Shown: positions 1 through 10,343 of the stretch, in pieces
Layout: each line of letters opens with the position of its first letter
Position numbering within the stretch: the first letter of the stretch is position 1
Origin: Magnetococcales bacterium
GTDB taxonomy: Bacteria; Pseudomonadota; Magnetococcia; Magnetococcales; JADFYX01
Reading direction: 5' to 3'
NCBI GenBank assembly: GCA_015231305.1
Contig: JADGBW010000011.1
Location: 1 to 45,994, forward strand
Length of the DNA: 45,994 bases
Notes under the pieces: model-generated
Told to the model about the DNA's origin: nothing
The model's input: only the letters and a program-made list of their open reading frames with translations
The model's database searches: none
Program-made: the position numbers and the translations under genes

Positions 1-154
1 GTATTATCTTTTTTTCATCATTAGTGAAAATAATTAGCCAAAAGTTTGTATATTTTTTAAGTTATAAAGATGCCACAAACTGCAAACTATTATGAATATA
101 ATAGTATGTTAAATATAAGGTAAAAGAGTAAGAGGAGGGGAGGTGATGGAAGTA

Positions 155-925
155 TTACGTAAAATGATCGCCATAAAAACTTACAGAGTTATTGTACAGT
201 TTCTCAGCTACTTTATTGGTAGGTAATCCCTTTAAGTCAGCAATAATCGGGATAGACTTTGCAATATTGCATGGTTCATTGCGTACTGCGACCTCTGGCC
301 CCAATACAGGACTGTCGCTTTCTAGCATAAGATGGGATAGCGGAATTTTTTTGAACAGGTCTTGCATCTGTGGGGATCGAACTATTGAGGTAGGGACAGA
401 AAAGAAGAAGTTAGCCTCTACTGCCTGTAGCGCTATTTTGTGTTTACCATGATAAGCGTGCAGTTGAACCTTTTTTGCCCCATATTTTAGCAGTGTATCA
501 ACACTCTCTTTAGCTGCTGCGCGAGAGTGTACATTTAATGGTAGGTTTAATTCTAAAGATAGAGAAATAAACTGTTTTAGTACCTCAATTTGTATTGATC
601 TTTCATTTTCTTGTCTAGCTAGCTGGAAATCAAGCCCAACTTCACCAATTGCTAATAAGTTTTCACTGTTTTTACGAATAAAGCTAACCATCTCTTCTGC
701 TTTTGTTATATCCGCGTACCCAGGATATAATCCCGCAGCCAAGTGAAGCCTTTTTTCATTTTGAGCAATTTGTGAGTTTAATTGGGCATCTTCTATGGTT
801 TCTGCTACCAAAATTATACCAATAACCCCAGCTTTAAAAGCTCTTTGGATAACTAAGTCGCGGTCTATATTAAACCTTTCATCACAAAGATGGGCATGGG
901 TGTCAATTAAACCATGTTGTATCAT
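155..925 (-). CDS. TatD family metal-dependent hydrolase
   Basis: 256 aa ORF; N-terminal GLIDTHAHLCDERF, GEVGLDF, NVHSR and LESDSPVLGPE motifs typical of TatD hydrolases. Confidence 0.88.
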   Translation of the reverse strand: MIQHGLIDTHAHLCDERFNIDRDLVIQRAFKAGVIGIILVAETIEDAQLNSQIAQNEKRLHLAAGLYPGYADITKAEEMVSFIRKNSENLLAIGEVGLDFQLARQENERSIQIEVLKQFISLSLELNLPLNVHSRAAAKESVDTLLKYGAKKVQLHAYHGKHKIALQAVEANFFFSVPTSIVRSPQMQDLFKKIPLSHLMLESDSPVLGPEVAVRNEPCNIAKSIPIIADLKGLPTNKVAEKLYNNSVSFYGDHFT

Positions 926-1048
926 TTTATTTTAATGTAACTTTTTTAAAAGTAGTATTGCATTGAGCAGAATAGCGAACTTAACACATTATACCACAAA
1001 TTTTTCAATAACCACTTTCTCTAAAGCTATTTAAAGTTGGCTTACTAT

Positions 1049-1342
1049 TTAAAAATCAGAATTTGTAATGTTGCCTGAGATATACATTGATTTTTTTAGG
1101 TGACGTTTGTACTTTTCTATATTTTGTTGGTATTCATCTTCAGTTTTTGCGCTTTCACAAGCCTGAGAATTGCTGGCTTTACCTACTAAAAAATTACAAG
1201 ATCGACCACCATTAATACCAATAATAAACCCACTTACAGGAATAGCGATAGATGAGAAACTTTCAACCATTTTTGGTTTTTTCTGTGTATCTGCGGGAGC
1301 CTGAGCAAACTTGAAATGTTTCAACATTTTAAGATATTTCAT
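1049..1342 (-). CDS. hypothetical small protein (97 aa)
   Basis: ORF preceded by an AGGA-type RBS (aaaggatatgaaATG on the minus strand); no recognised domain. Confidence 0.5.
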   Translation of the reverse strand: MKYLKMLKHFKFAQAPADTQKKPKMVESFSSIAIPVSGFIIGINGGRSCNFLVGKASNSQACESAKTEDEYQQNIEKYKRHLKKSMYISGNITNSDF

Positions 1343-2264
1343 TTCATATCCTTTTTCTGTTGTTATTCTAAAGTTGATTGGGCGTAAGTCGGTTGCTTTT
1401 TTTTGTCGAAATATCTGTTGCTATCTTCCATTCTTACTTTCATAAACCATACCAATTGTACTTTTTCTATATTTGCCTTAATAGTTAATAGTTTATGAAA
1501 TTCTTAACTATTATATTGATTTAGATAAGTGGAAAAATTTTCATCATCAATATGGTAATAATTGTATTGAATGTAAAAATAATGCTGTAAATTTAGTGTG
1601 TTACACTTTGGTGGAAAAAAATTTTCCGAAATACGATTTTTACCGTTGCTTTATCTTTATTGTATGGAGCATTCATCCAAACAAGATCAAGTACAATAAG
1701 TGCATACTGCAGCACCACAGGAAACGGGACTATCTCCCAATGGTTATGAATAGCTATGTCTTATGTCTATTGCTTTGGCGGTCTTTTTTGCAGCATCAGT
1801 GGGTGCGCTTAAAACCTAATTTTAGTGTCTATGTTATTTTGCAATATAGCATAGCATTTAAAAAAAGTTTTAAGCTAGAAAAAGCTTGCATTATTTAGCA
1901 CACAAAAGACCACTAAATTGTAGAAAATATTGTTATCTACAAGCCTTTTGAAAGTGGCTGCAACTCTTAGATTTAGCATTGGCGTGGATTAAGCCCTTAA
2001 TGACAAAGTCAAGGCAAACCGAGCCGTTATACTGTGGACTTTTTGGATGGGTTTTATTAGGAACCCAATAATAACAGCCCCTACAAACTTTATTGATCTT
2101 ATTCATTTCGCATTACTCAAGAAACACAATAAAAAGTTGATCCCCCCGTATTGGTAACCTAACGTAACAGTATATTTGTGCAGGTGCAATATAAAATTTT
2201 AAAAAAATTTATTTTTTTGAAAATAACTTTTTGAAATTAGAAAATAAGCCTAGCTGCGGTAGAA

Positions 2265-2309
2265 AAAAATTGTTTAAAAATTAGTAATTAAAATTTTTAA
2301 ACAATTTTT
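2265..2309 (-). terminator. AT-only perfect 18-bp stem-loop, possible terminator of the minus-strand OGT-like gene
   Basis: AAAAATTGTTTAAAAATT / AATTTTTAAACAATTTTT, 9-nt loop, followed by a T-run when read on the minus strand. Confidence 0.45.
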
Positions 2310-2448
2310 GTTTGGCAATTATACAAATTGCTATATTGTTGTTTTTATATGAAAATATGCAATGTATTTTAGTGAAAACCTTCACATATAATAGATGCAT
2401 AAATTGATATACTTCAAGGTAAAAAATAATTTTATTGCGCTGCAAAAA

Positions 2449-4629
2449 TTACTTATTGCGCTGCAATATTTTTTTATTGCACCACTGTTTCCACAGATCT
2501 AAATAGATAGCTTCTACCTTGCTAACATATAGTTGCGAATTTCCTAAAACAGATTTATCGAAACGGTTTCTGAGTTGATGGCGTAGGGTTTTTAAATAAT
2601 TAACATCTTGGGAAAATTCAATAGCTTTATTGATGTACTCATCCTCATTGTTTGTGCGCCATTTATCTAACCCTAAAATATGCAATAAAGAAGAGCTTAA
2701 TGGGTTACGTATTTTAGTTTCACAATTTAGAACTGGCACACCCATGCGTAGAGATTCTAAAGATGTCATTCCACTATTATGGGGAAAGGGGTCTAACATT
2801 ATATCAATTTGCTCATGGGCTTTTAAATGTTCTTGCCGTGAAGTTTTTCCAATAAATATCAGGCGCTTTTTTTTCACTCCTTGGTTTTTAAAAAAATTAA
2901 TAATTTCTGTAACATTTTGGGGGTAGTCAAGTTGTACGGTTTTTATTAGTAACTTTGCAGTTGGTATACGGAGCAAAATTTTTGCCCATAGTGAATATAC
3001 TTCATGGTTATATTTTTCTAGCCTATTAAAAGCCCCAAATGTAACATATCCATTTTTTATTAGTGGGGGATCTGTCACCTTGGGAAATTGTATGGTCTGC
3101 ATTAAGTGAATAACACAAGGTATATCAACAATTTTCTCTGTATATTTTTTGCGATGTTTTTCATGGATAAAAAATTTATCTGCAAAGAGGTAGTCCATTG
3201 CATCCATTGATGTTCCTAAAGGATAACCCCAAGCTGAAATTTGTATAGGAGCAGGTTTTAGTGCAAAAGTTAACAAGCGGTTGCCTATGGTGTGCCCTGC
3301 AAGATCTACAAGAATATCTATTTCATCTTGTTTAATTATTTTGGCTAATGTGGCATCGTCAATTTGGGCGGTTGGAAACCATTTTGTAGATTTTTGTTTA
3401 AATTTTTTTGTTACATTGTCTACTATAGTGTTGCCTGCATAGCAGTAAATTTGAAATTTATCAGGGTCGTGGTTTAAAAGCATTGTGGCAAATATGCTAG
3501 ATGCTGAATGTTCCTTAAAATCTGCTCCCACATAACCAATACGCAATCTTCGTTTTGGGTCAGGTGTATTGCTTAATTCAGTCCAAAATACTTTTAGTGG
3601 GTCAGCATGTTGTTTAGCCCAGTTTTTCCGTTCTGTTAAAAAAAGATCTGAATTTATATCGCAGATTAAATCTATGCAAAAAATTAAACTATCATGAGTT
3701 TTTACAAAGTCTGGCCTAAGCTTGAGAGCTTTATTATAACATGATATGGCTTTGTCAAACTTGCCTTGAATTTGTAATAAATTACCATAATTACTATAAG
3801 CTTTTGCATAGTCAGGTTTAATTTTTATAGCTTTTTTGTAACTGGTAATAGCATCTTTAAATTTTTCTTGTTTAGTTAAAGAGTTTGCAAGGTTGTAGTG
3901 AGCCTGGGCATAGTCAGGTTTAATTGAAATAGCTTTTTTTTGACTCGTAGCAGCTTTTTTTAATTTTCCCTGATCATAATATGCAACCCCAATGTTGCTA
4001 TGTGCCTCATAATTGTCTGGTTGAATTAATATTGCTTTTTGGTAAAAATCTATAGCTGAATCTAATCTACCTTGTCCATGTAGGATAACCCCTATATTGC
4101 TTAAAGCAAAGCTATTTTCAGGTTGCAGTTTTAGGGTTTTATTATACCAATATATAGCAGCATTGGGTTGTCCAGATTCATGGCACAGTACACCTGTTTC
4201 CAACGCTGCTCGCGGATTTGAAAACTCTGCTTTCACATCATTACTATTAAGAATATTTTCTAAAAGGTGTAAGATTTGAGAATTTTCAGGATCTATTTCT
4301 AAAGCTTGGTTTAGAACGTCTATTGCTTCTTTTTTTTCTTCTAATTGAATTAAAGATACAGCTAAGTTGTGAAAGTACAATACTTGCTTGTCATTAACGT
4401 TTATTGCACGTAAAAACAGATCTTTAGCTAGTATATAACGGTTAAATTGTAATGCAATTACCCCGAGTAGATTTATCGCATCAGCATGGTTTGGGAAGTT
4501 ATTAATTATAGCTGTGCAACATTTGTCAGCCTCGACAAAACGTTCACAATTATAATGGTCTATAGCCTCTTTAAATAATTCATCTATATGTGATTGATTT
4601 GGAATATTATCAGGTGGTTCTAAATTCAT
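2449..4629 (-). CDS. TPR-repeat protein with SPINDLY/O-GlcNAc transferase-like C-terminal domain
   Basis: 726 aa; multiple TPR units (e.g. YEAHSNIGVAYYDQGKLKKAATSQKKAISIKPD) then RIGYVGADFKEHSAS..DILVDLAGHTIGNRLLTFALKPAPIQISAWGYP..DPFPHNSGMTSLESLRMGVPVL. Confidence 0.88.
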   Translation of the reverse strand: MNLEPPDNIPNQSHIDELFKEAIDHYNCERFVEADKCCTAIINNFPNHADAINLLGVIALQFNRYILAKDLFLRAINVNDKQVLYFHNLAVSLIQLEEKKEAIDVLNQALEIDPENSQILHLLENILNSNDVKAEFSNPRAALETGVLCHESGQPNAAIYWYNKTLKLQPENSFALSNIGVILHGQGRLDSAIDFYQKAILIQPDNYEAHSNIGVAYYDQGKLKKAATSQKKAISIKPDYAQAHYNLANSLTKQEKFKDAITSYKKAIKIKPDYAKAYSNYGNLLQIQGKFDKAISCYNKALKLRPDFVKTHDSLIFCIDLICDINSDLFLTERKNWAKQHADPLKVFWTELSNTPDPKRRLRIGYVGADFKEHSASSIFATMLLNHDPDKFQIYCYAGNTIVDNVTKKFKQKSTKWFPTAQIDDATLAKIIKQDEIDILVDLAGHTIGNRLLTFALKPAPIQISAWGYPLGTSMDAMDYLFADKFFIHEKHRKKYTEKIVDIPCVIHLMQTIQFPKVTDPPLIKNGYVTFGAFNRLEKYNHEVYSLWAKILLRIPTAKLLIKTVQLDYPQNVTEIINFFKNQGVKKKRLIFIGKTSRQEHLKAHEQIDIMLDPFPHNSGMTSLESLRMGVPVLNCETKIRNPLSSSLLHILGLDKWRTNNEDEYINKAIEFSQDVNYLKTLRHQLRNRFDKSVLGNSQLYVSKVEAIYLDLWKQWCNKKILQRNK

Positions 4630-4630
4630 T

Positions 4631-7117
4631 TTATTTTTCTTTATCTTGTATCCAATCTTTTATAAAGCTTGTAAAAGCTTTTGCATCCAATGGACGGCTA
4701 TAATAATAGCCTTGAATTTGATCACATCCTAGCTTGCGAGTTTGGTTAAGTTGCTCAATAGTTTCTACACCTTCTGCTATTACCTGTAAATTAAGGCTGT
4801 GGCCTAGCTGAATAACAGCATTGCAAATAGCAGCACTTTCAGAAGCTGTCTCAAGATCTTGTACAAATGATTGATCAATTTTTACTTTACTAACTGGAAA
4901 TCGTTTTAAATAGGAGAGAGATGAGTAACCAGTGCCAAAGTCATCAATAGAAATAGATAGACCTAACGCATGAAGGCATTCTAGAGTTGCTATGGTTTTG
5001 TTTGCTCCTTCCATTGCAACACTTTCTGTTATTTCCAGCTCTAAAAATTTTGGCTCTAATCCGCTATTTTTGATTGTCAAAGCGACTGTTTCTACCAAGT
5101 CAGGTTCTCTAAATTGAACAGAAGATAAATTGACAGCTATTTTTAATGGCGGTAAACCCATTTCTTGCCACTTTTTATTTTGCTGACATGCAGTTTGTAA
5201 TACCCACATGCCTATGGAAGTAATAAGTTGGCTCTCTTCAGCTAGGGGGATAAAGTGCCCCGGAGAAATAAATCCTTTTTCTGGATGTCTCCAACGTAGT
5301 AGAGCTTCCATTCCTATTATTTTTTCATCGCATAAAGAAATTTGTGGCTGATAGTGAACCTCTAGTTGATCTCTTTGCAAAGCCCACTTAAGGTCGCGCA
5401 ATAAATTTCTGCGTTCCTGTATGGCTTCGTTCATACCCTCTTTATAAAAAATATAGCTATTGCGTCGGTTATCAGCCTTAGCTCGGAACATGGCTAAGTC
5501 AGCAAGATATACCAACCGATCTGAATCTTCACTATCATAAGGATATAGACTTATGCCAACCGAAGTGTGCATCTCTATGGAATCATCATCAAAAGAAAAT
5601 GGTTCTGATAGGACCGTAAGAATACGCTGAGCAATATCAGCTGCATCAGAAATTTTATCAACACCTGTATATATTATAGCAAAGACATCGCCACTAAATC
5701 GGGCAACAGTTGAGGTGTCAGGCACACAGATTGGTAGTCGCTGAGCTATGGATTTACGTAGGGAGTCGCCAAATTTTCTACCTGCTTCTTGGTTGATCTC
5801 CTTAAAACCATCCATTTCTACTAATAATACGGCAAACATATCTCCTTCTAATTGAGAAATAGCAATGGTCTGCTGTAGGCGGTCTAAAAAAAGATTTCGG
5901 TTCGGCAGCCCAGTTAGCTTATCATAATTTGCCAAGTGGCGAAGTTGATTTTCGTATTCTATTCTTTCAGTTATGTCTGATCCGTACAAATTAACATATT
6001 TTGCACCTTTTACGGGTGTTAAACGTACTGAAAAAATTCTTTTTTCTACAGGTATGTCAACAACCTTACTGGTTCTACTTTCTAAAACATCAAGTATTAA
6101 TTGAAACCACTCTTCTGGCAACTTATTGTTTATTTTAGTTTGCCACTCATTCAGTAGAGGGTTGCTTGCAGAGTTAGCGTATAAAATAGTGCCCTCTTGG
6201 TCTATTCGTAAAACAGGGTTGGTATTCTCCTCTGGAAACTTTGCTATGTTTCTTATCTGCTCTTCAGCTCGTGTTCTTTCAGCAACTTCATTTGCTAATG
6301 TGCGAATTGTAGATTCTAAAGTAGCGGTTCTCTCTTGCACCTGTTCTTCTAAATTATTTTTAGCAATATTCAAGGCTTTTGTGCTTTGTGATTGGTTGTT
6401 GATCATTTCGTTAAATGCAGAAAAAGCGGCTCCAATTTCATCGGATCTCTGTGAAGAAAACGTGTATTGATGTTGAGAGTTTGGGTCACTTCCAGCAGAT
6501 ATCATTAAATTACGTAATAACAATATTGGAGACAGAACCAACCTACTTAAAACAAACATGGTTACGATAGTAACAAATGCTGCAATTATTAAAACTAGAC
6601 CAATTATCCGTTTAATGTATGCAAAGCCAGATTCATTCAACCCACTACTATCTAGTTGTGCCTCTACTATAAAAGGAGCACTCACTTGATTAGGCAGCCA
6701 TTTTGACTTAAAACAGCCTTCTAAACAGCTTGTTTGTTCATCTACTTTGCTTAAGATTATTTTATTTGGTGTTAGTTTTTTCGAGCTTTCTCCAAAAGAG
6801 CCTATTTCTATGCCATTAGCATGGTAAATTGTAGCACCCAACAACACAGAGCTTTTAACTAGTGCATCACCATGTTTATTAATAAATTTATGAAGGTTGT
6901 CATGTTCTACAAGAGCAAAAAAATTGCGCATAGATGTAAGTCCAGATGCTTCAATTTGGGCAAGTTTATCCTGTTGGTATAACTTGTAAGATGGAATTAA
7001 GATTATCCCTTCAATAAACAAGATGCTGACAAACACCGCAAAGGTTACAACCCAACAAATACGGCATTTAAAAACTGAGATGATAGAAGAAATTTGTTTA
7101 TAATAACTATCAAACAC
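4631..7117 (-). CDS. membrane HAMP-PAS-GGDEF(degenerate)-EAL protein, probable c-di-GMP phosphodiesterase
   Basis: 828 aa; TM segments, HAMP-like region, PAS-like region, GGDEF domain with SGDVF motif, EAL domain with MEALLRWRHP and DDFGTGYSSLSYLKRFPVSKVKIDQSFV. Confidence 0.88.
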   Translation of the reverse strand: MFDSYYKQISSIISVFKCRICWVVTFAVFVSILFIEGIILIPSYKLYQQDKLAQIEASGLTSMRNFFALVEHDNLHKFINKHGDALVKSSVLLGATIYHANGIEIGSFGESSKKLTPNKIILSKVDEQTSCLEGCFKSKWLPNQVSAPFIVEAQLDSSGLNESGFAYIKRIIGLVLIIAAFVTIVTMFVLSRLVLSPILLLRNLMISAGSDPNSQHQYTFSSQRSDEIGAAFSAFNEMINNQSQSTKALNIAKNNLEEQVQERTATLESTIRTLANEVAERTRAEEQIRNIAKFPEENTNPVLRIDQEGTILYANSASNPLLNEWQTKINNKLPEEWFQLILDVLESRTSKVVDIPVEKRIFSVRLTPVKGAKYVNLYGSDITERIEYENQLRHLANYDKLTGLPNRNLFLDRLQQTIAISQLEGDMFAVLLVEMDGFKEINQEAGRKFGDSLRKSIAQRLPICVPDTSTVARFSGDVFAIIYTGVDKISDAADIAQRILTVLSEPFSFDDDSIEMHTSVGISLYPYDSEDSDRLVYLADLAMFRAKADNRRNSYIFYKEGMNEAIQERRNLLRDLKWALQRDQLEVHYQPQISLCDEKIIGMEALLRWRHPEKGFISPGHFIPLAEESQLITSIGMWVLQTACQQNKKWQEMGLPPLKIAVNLSSVQFREPDLVETVALTIKNSGLEPKFLELEITESVAMEGANKTIATLECLHALGLSISIDDFGTGYSSLSYLKRFPVSKVKIDQSFVQDLETASESAAICNAVIQLGHSLNLQVIAEGVETIEQLNQTRKLGCDQIQGYYYSRPLDAKAFTSFIKDWIQDKEK

Positions 7118-7209
7118 AATAGAGGGATTCTCCTCTTTGTAAAATATGGTAATTTTTTATAATTATAAGATGGAATATGGAGTGTACCGATATACCTTTT
7201 TTGCTGAAA

Positions 7210-7234
7210 CACTTCTTTGTGTAATGAAGAAGTG
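7210..7234. repeat. 8-bp inverted repeat in divergent intergenic region (candidate operator)
   Basis: CACTTCTT-N9-AAGAAGTG between the divergent EAL gene and MFS gene. Confidence 0.25.
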
Positions 7235-7554
7235 ATTTATATTAGCTAATTTATTGCTCAGCCATTTTTTTACAATATAGAAAACGCATATTTTCTATAC
7301 CAAAGCTAGTGGTTGTACTCTTGATTACAATATTAACTGTTTAACAAAAAAAATCAAGCTGTACACCTGTTTATATGTTAGTTGGCGTTTTTATTTTGAC
7401 CTATTTATAAGTAAATAAGTTGCAAACATATGGTTTATGCTTTTAGTTTACACTGACACTGGAAAGCTAATACATTTAATTAAATATCTTACCTACATAA
7501 TAGTAGTAGTGACTATATTTGCTATTTATCAACAGGCTTTAAACTAGGAACAAA

Positions 7555-8715
7555 TTGAAAAAAACATATCAGATAATCTTGGCAGGTGTAGTGATAAACC
7601 TAGTCAGTATGGGCATTGCTCGTTTTGCTTACACACCATTTTTACCAGCTATGCTATTAGATGGTTTAAGCCTGGATGCAGCAGGAATGATAGCCTCTGT
7701 AAACTATGTTGGTTATTTAAGTGGTGCAATATTATCTATAATGATAGTTAATGTTGTAGCTCAAAAATGGTTGCTGCGTTTTGGTATGCTCCTCTGTTTA
7801 ATAACATCATTTTTAATGGCTTATAGTGAGTCAGTAATTATATGGGCAGTTGTGCGGTTTTTTGCAGGGGTTGGTTCTGCCTTGGGTATGGTTGTGGGTT
7901 CGGCTTTTGTATTAAAAATTTTACAAAAGCATAATGAAGCCAAAAAAACCCCTATACAGTTTGCTGGTGTGGGGTTGGGTATTGCAATTAGTGGTGTTGT
8001 CTCAATGTTATTGGTTTCAGATGGAGATTGGCGTTTAGGTTGGATAAGTTTAGGTGTATTTAGCTTAATAGTTACTCCGTTGGCTATGTGGATAGTAGAG
8101 CATAACTCTGATTATAAAATACCAGTTGAACATAAAATAATTAATTCTGATAATAAAATACCACCGTTTGTTTGGTTTTTATTTGCTGCATATTTTTGTG
8201 AGGGCATTGGTTACGTAGTTAGTGGAACATTTCTACCGACTATAATAAATGAAATTGCAGGGCTTAAAGGAGCAGGAGACTCTATTTGGATAGTGGTAGG
8301 TTTGGCTGCTGCTCCTTCATGTATATTCTGGGCAATGGTTGCTAATAAGCTGGGTAGTGCTGAAGCTATTATGTTAGCTTTGTTGGTACAAACAGTAGGG
8401 GTGATTATTCCTGTTTTTTCTGATTCTGCTTTTTTAAATTTAGTGGGAGCTTTTTTATATGGTGGAACCTTCTTAGGTATAGTATCCATGACTTTATCAT
8501 TTGGGGGGCGACTTGGAGATGTAAACCCAGCTCGTATAATTGGTATATTGACTATAGCTTTTGGTGCAGGTCAGGTTATAGGCCCCCTATATGCGACTGC
8601 CCTTACCCAATGGCAAGGTAGTTATGATGCAGCTCTTATATTAACATGTGCTATTATTTTGCTTGGATGGTCTATTTTGTGGCGAGGTAGGGTTTTGTTG
8701 GTTGAAAAAGTCTAA
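7555..8715 (+). CDS. YbfB/YjiJ family MFS transporter
   Basis: 386 aa, about 12 hydrophobic segments; start codon TTG preceded by aggaacaaa; MGIARFAYTPFLPAML N-terminal signature. Confidence 0.75.
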   Translation: MKKTYQIILAGVVINLVSMGIARFAYTPFLPAMLLDGLSLDAAGMIASVNYVGYLSGAILSIMIVNVVAQKWLLRFGMLLCLITSFLMAYSESVIIWAVVRFFAGVGSALGMVVGSAFVLKILQKHNEAKKTPIQFAGVGLGIAISGVVSMLLVSDGDWRLGWISLGVFSLIVTPLAMWIVEHNSDYKIPVEHKIINSDNKIPPFVWFLFAAYFCEGIGYVVSGTFLPTIINEIAGLKGAGDSIWIVVGLAAAPSCIFWAMVANKLGSAEAIMLALLVQTVGVIIPVFSDSAFLNLVGAFLYGGTFLGIVSMTLSFGGRLGDVNPARIIGILTIAFGAGQVIGPLYATALTQWQGSYDAALILTCAIILLGWSILWRGRVLLVEKV

Positions 8716-8993
8716 AATTATTGCTTGCTAGTTGTCGGTTTACGCGAAAAATTTCGTGTATCTTAATAAAAAATGTCAATGAAACCATTCAAGATTGTAA
8801 TGTGTCCAAAAAAACAATAGACAAACTGCAAGGGTTCCTTTAACCTTTTATCCCATTAGAAAAAAACCAAACAAAACACTGTGTTATATTTATTAATAGA
8901 TTTATAAGCGAGGCTTGAAATAGAGCTAATATTATGCAAAATTAGTAATTTATAATAAAATTAGTTAATTGTTTTTTAATACAGGAGAGTTTC

Positions 8994-10016
8994 ATGAAAG
9001 CAAACCGAAAAGTATTGACCTTAGGTTTGGGTCTATTTGTATTAACCGGATTTGGTAATGTACAAAGTGCAGCAGCAGAGTATGTCATCAAGTTTTCTCA
9101 TGTTGTTTCACCTCACACCCCAAAAGGTCAGGCTGCTGATATATTTGCTAAATTGGTAAATAAGCGTATGGCTGGCAAAGTAAAGGTTGTGGTTTTCCCG
9201 AACTCTCAACTTTACAATGACAACAAAGTTATGGAGGCAATGCGCCTTAGTGACAGCAAAACTACGGGAATTATGGCTGCACCAAGTCTGTCCAAGTTTG
9301 TTAAGTTCTCCCGTCAAATGCAGGCATTTGATTTGCCTTTCTTGTTTAATGATATCGTGGATGTTCATAAACTTGCAGATTCAAAGCTAGTTGAGGAAAT
9401 GACCAAACCAATGGAGAGAAAAGGTATTAAAGCTCTCTCTTTTTGGGATAATGGTATGAAAGTTTTCTCCATTAAATCTGACAAACCATTGACCAAGGTT
9501 CCTGCAGATTTCCGCGGTAATAAGTTCCGTATCCAAAGTTCAGAAGTTCATGCTGCTATGATTAAAGCATTGGGCGGAACTCCACAAAAACTCTCTTTCA
9601 AAGAGGTTTATACATCTCTTGCTCAAGGTGTTGTAGATGGACAAGAGAATGCATGGTCTAACGTTTATTCTAAAAAGTTCTATGAGGTTCAAGACTACAT
9701 CACGGTTTCCAATCACTCATATCTAGGTTATTTAGTTGTTGTTAGTAAATCTTTTTGGAACAACTTACCTGAAGATATCCGTAGTGAGTTGACAGCTATT
9801 ATGAAAATGGCAACATCTGCCAATCGTCGTTTTGCTGCCAAGGCTGATTCAGAAGACCGCGCTAAAATTGAGAAAGCAGGAAAGGCTAAAGTGGTTGAGC
9901 TATCAGCAGCTGATAGAGCAATGTGGGTAAAAGCTACATCCAAAGTTGAAGACAAATTCCGTCGTCAAATTGGTGCTAAAATTCTAAAAGACATCCATAC
10001 ACTGTTGGGTCATTAA
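8994..10016 (+). CDS. dctP: TRAP transporter substrate-binding protein (DctP family)
   Basis: Signal peptide, then YVIKFSHVVSPHTPKGQAADIFAKLVNKRMAGKVKVVVFPNSQLYNDNKVMEAMR and DGQENAWSNVYSKKFYEVQDYITVSNHSYLGYLVVV; followed by DctQ and DctM genes. Confidence 0.92.
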   Translation: MKANRKVLTLGLGLFVLTGFGNVQSAAAEYVIKFSHVVSPHTPKGQAADIFAKLVNKRMAGKVKVVVFPNSQLYNDNKVMEAMRLSDSKTTGIMAAPSLSKFVKFSRQMQAFDLPFLFNDIVDVHKLADSKLVEEMTKPMERKGIKALSFWDNGMKVFSIKSDKPLTKVPADFRGNKFRIQSSEVHAAMIKALGGTPQKLSFKEVYTSLAQGVVDGQENAWSNVYSKKFYEVQDYITVSNHSYLGYLVVVSKSFWNNLPEDIRSELTAIMKMATSANRRFAAKADSEDRAKIEKAGKAKVVELSAADRAMWVKATSKVEDKFRRQIGAKILKDIHTLLGH

Positions 10017-10035
10017 TTCTTAATTCAGGCTAAAT

Positions 10036-10084
10036 ATGAGCATTAGGTTGCAGTTTTTTGTAGCCTAATGCTCATTTTTTTTAT
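10036..10084 (+). terminator. Rho-independent terminator/attenuator between dctP and dctQ
   Basis: ATGAGCATTAGGTTG / TAGCCTAATGCTCAT stem followed by TTTTTTTT. Confidence 0.85.
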
Positions 10085-10343
10085 CAAATAAAAAAATTTA
10101 GTACCCCTGTTTAGTGTAAAATGCCTTTGTTGGTAAAGATTTACATAGATTGCATGCTCATAGATCTAGAAACAGCAGTTAATATAATATCGCATAATGT
10201 GGTTTGTTGATTTATCTAGTATATCTGTTAGTTTATAAGCCCTATTGAAAAATTTTGTAAGACTTTCTTGTGATATACTAGGTAAATTAATAAGTTAAAC
10301 GTATATGTGCATATAACTACCTTTTTTAGGTTTAATTATCGGA

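Noticed and set aside
1596-1898. 100-aa plus-strand ORF
   Set aside because: Composition is unusual (Cys/Trp/Tyr rich), with no RBS or recognisable domain, in a region that looks like decayed sequence
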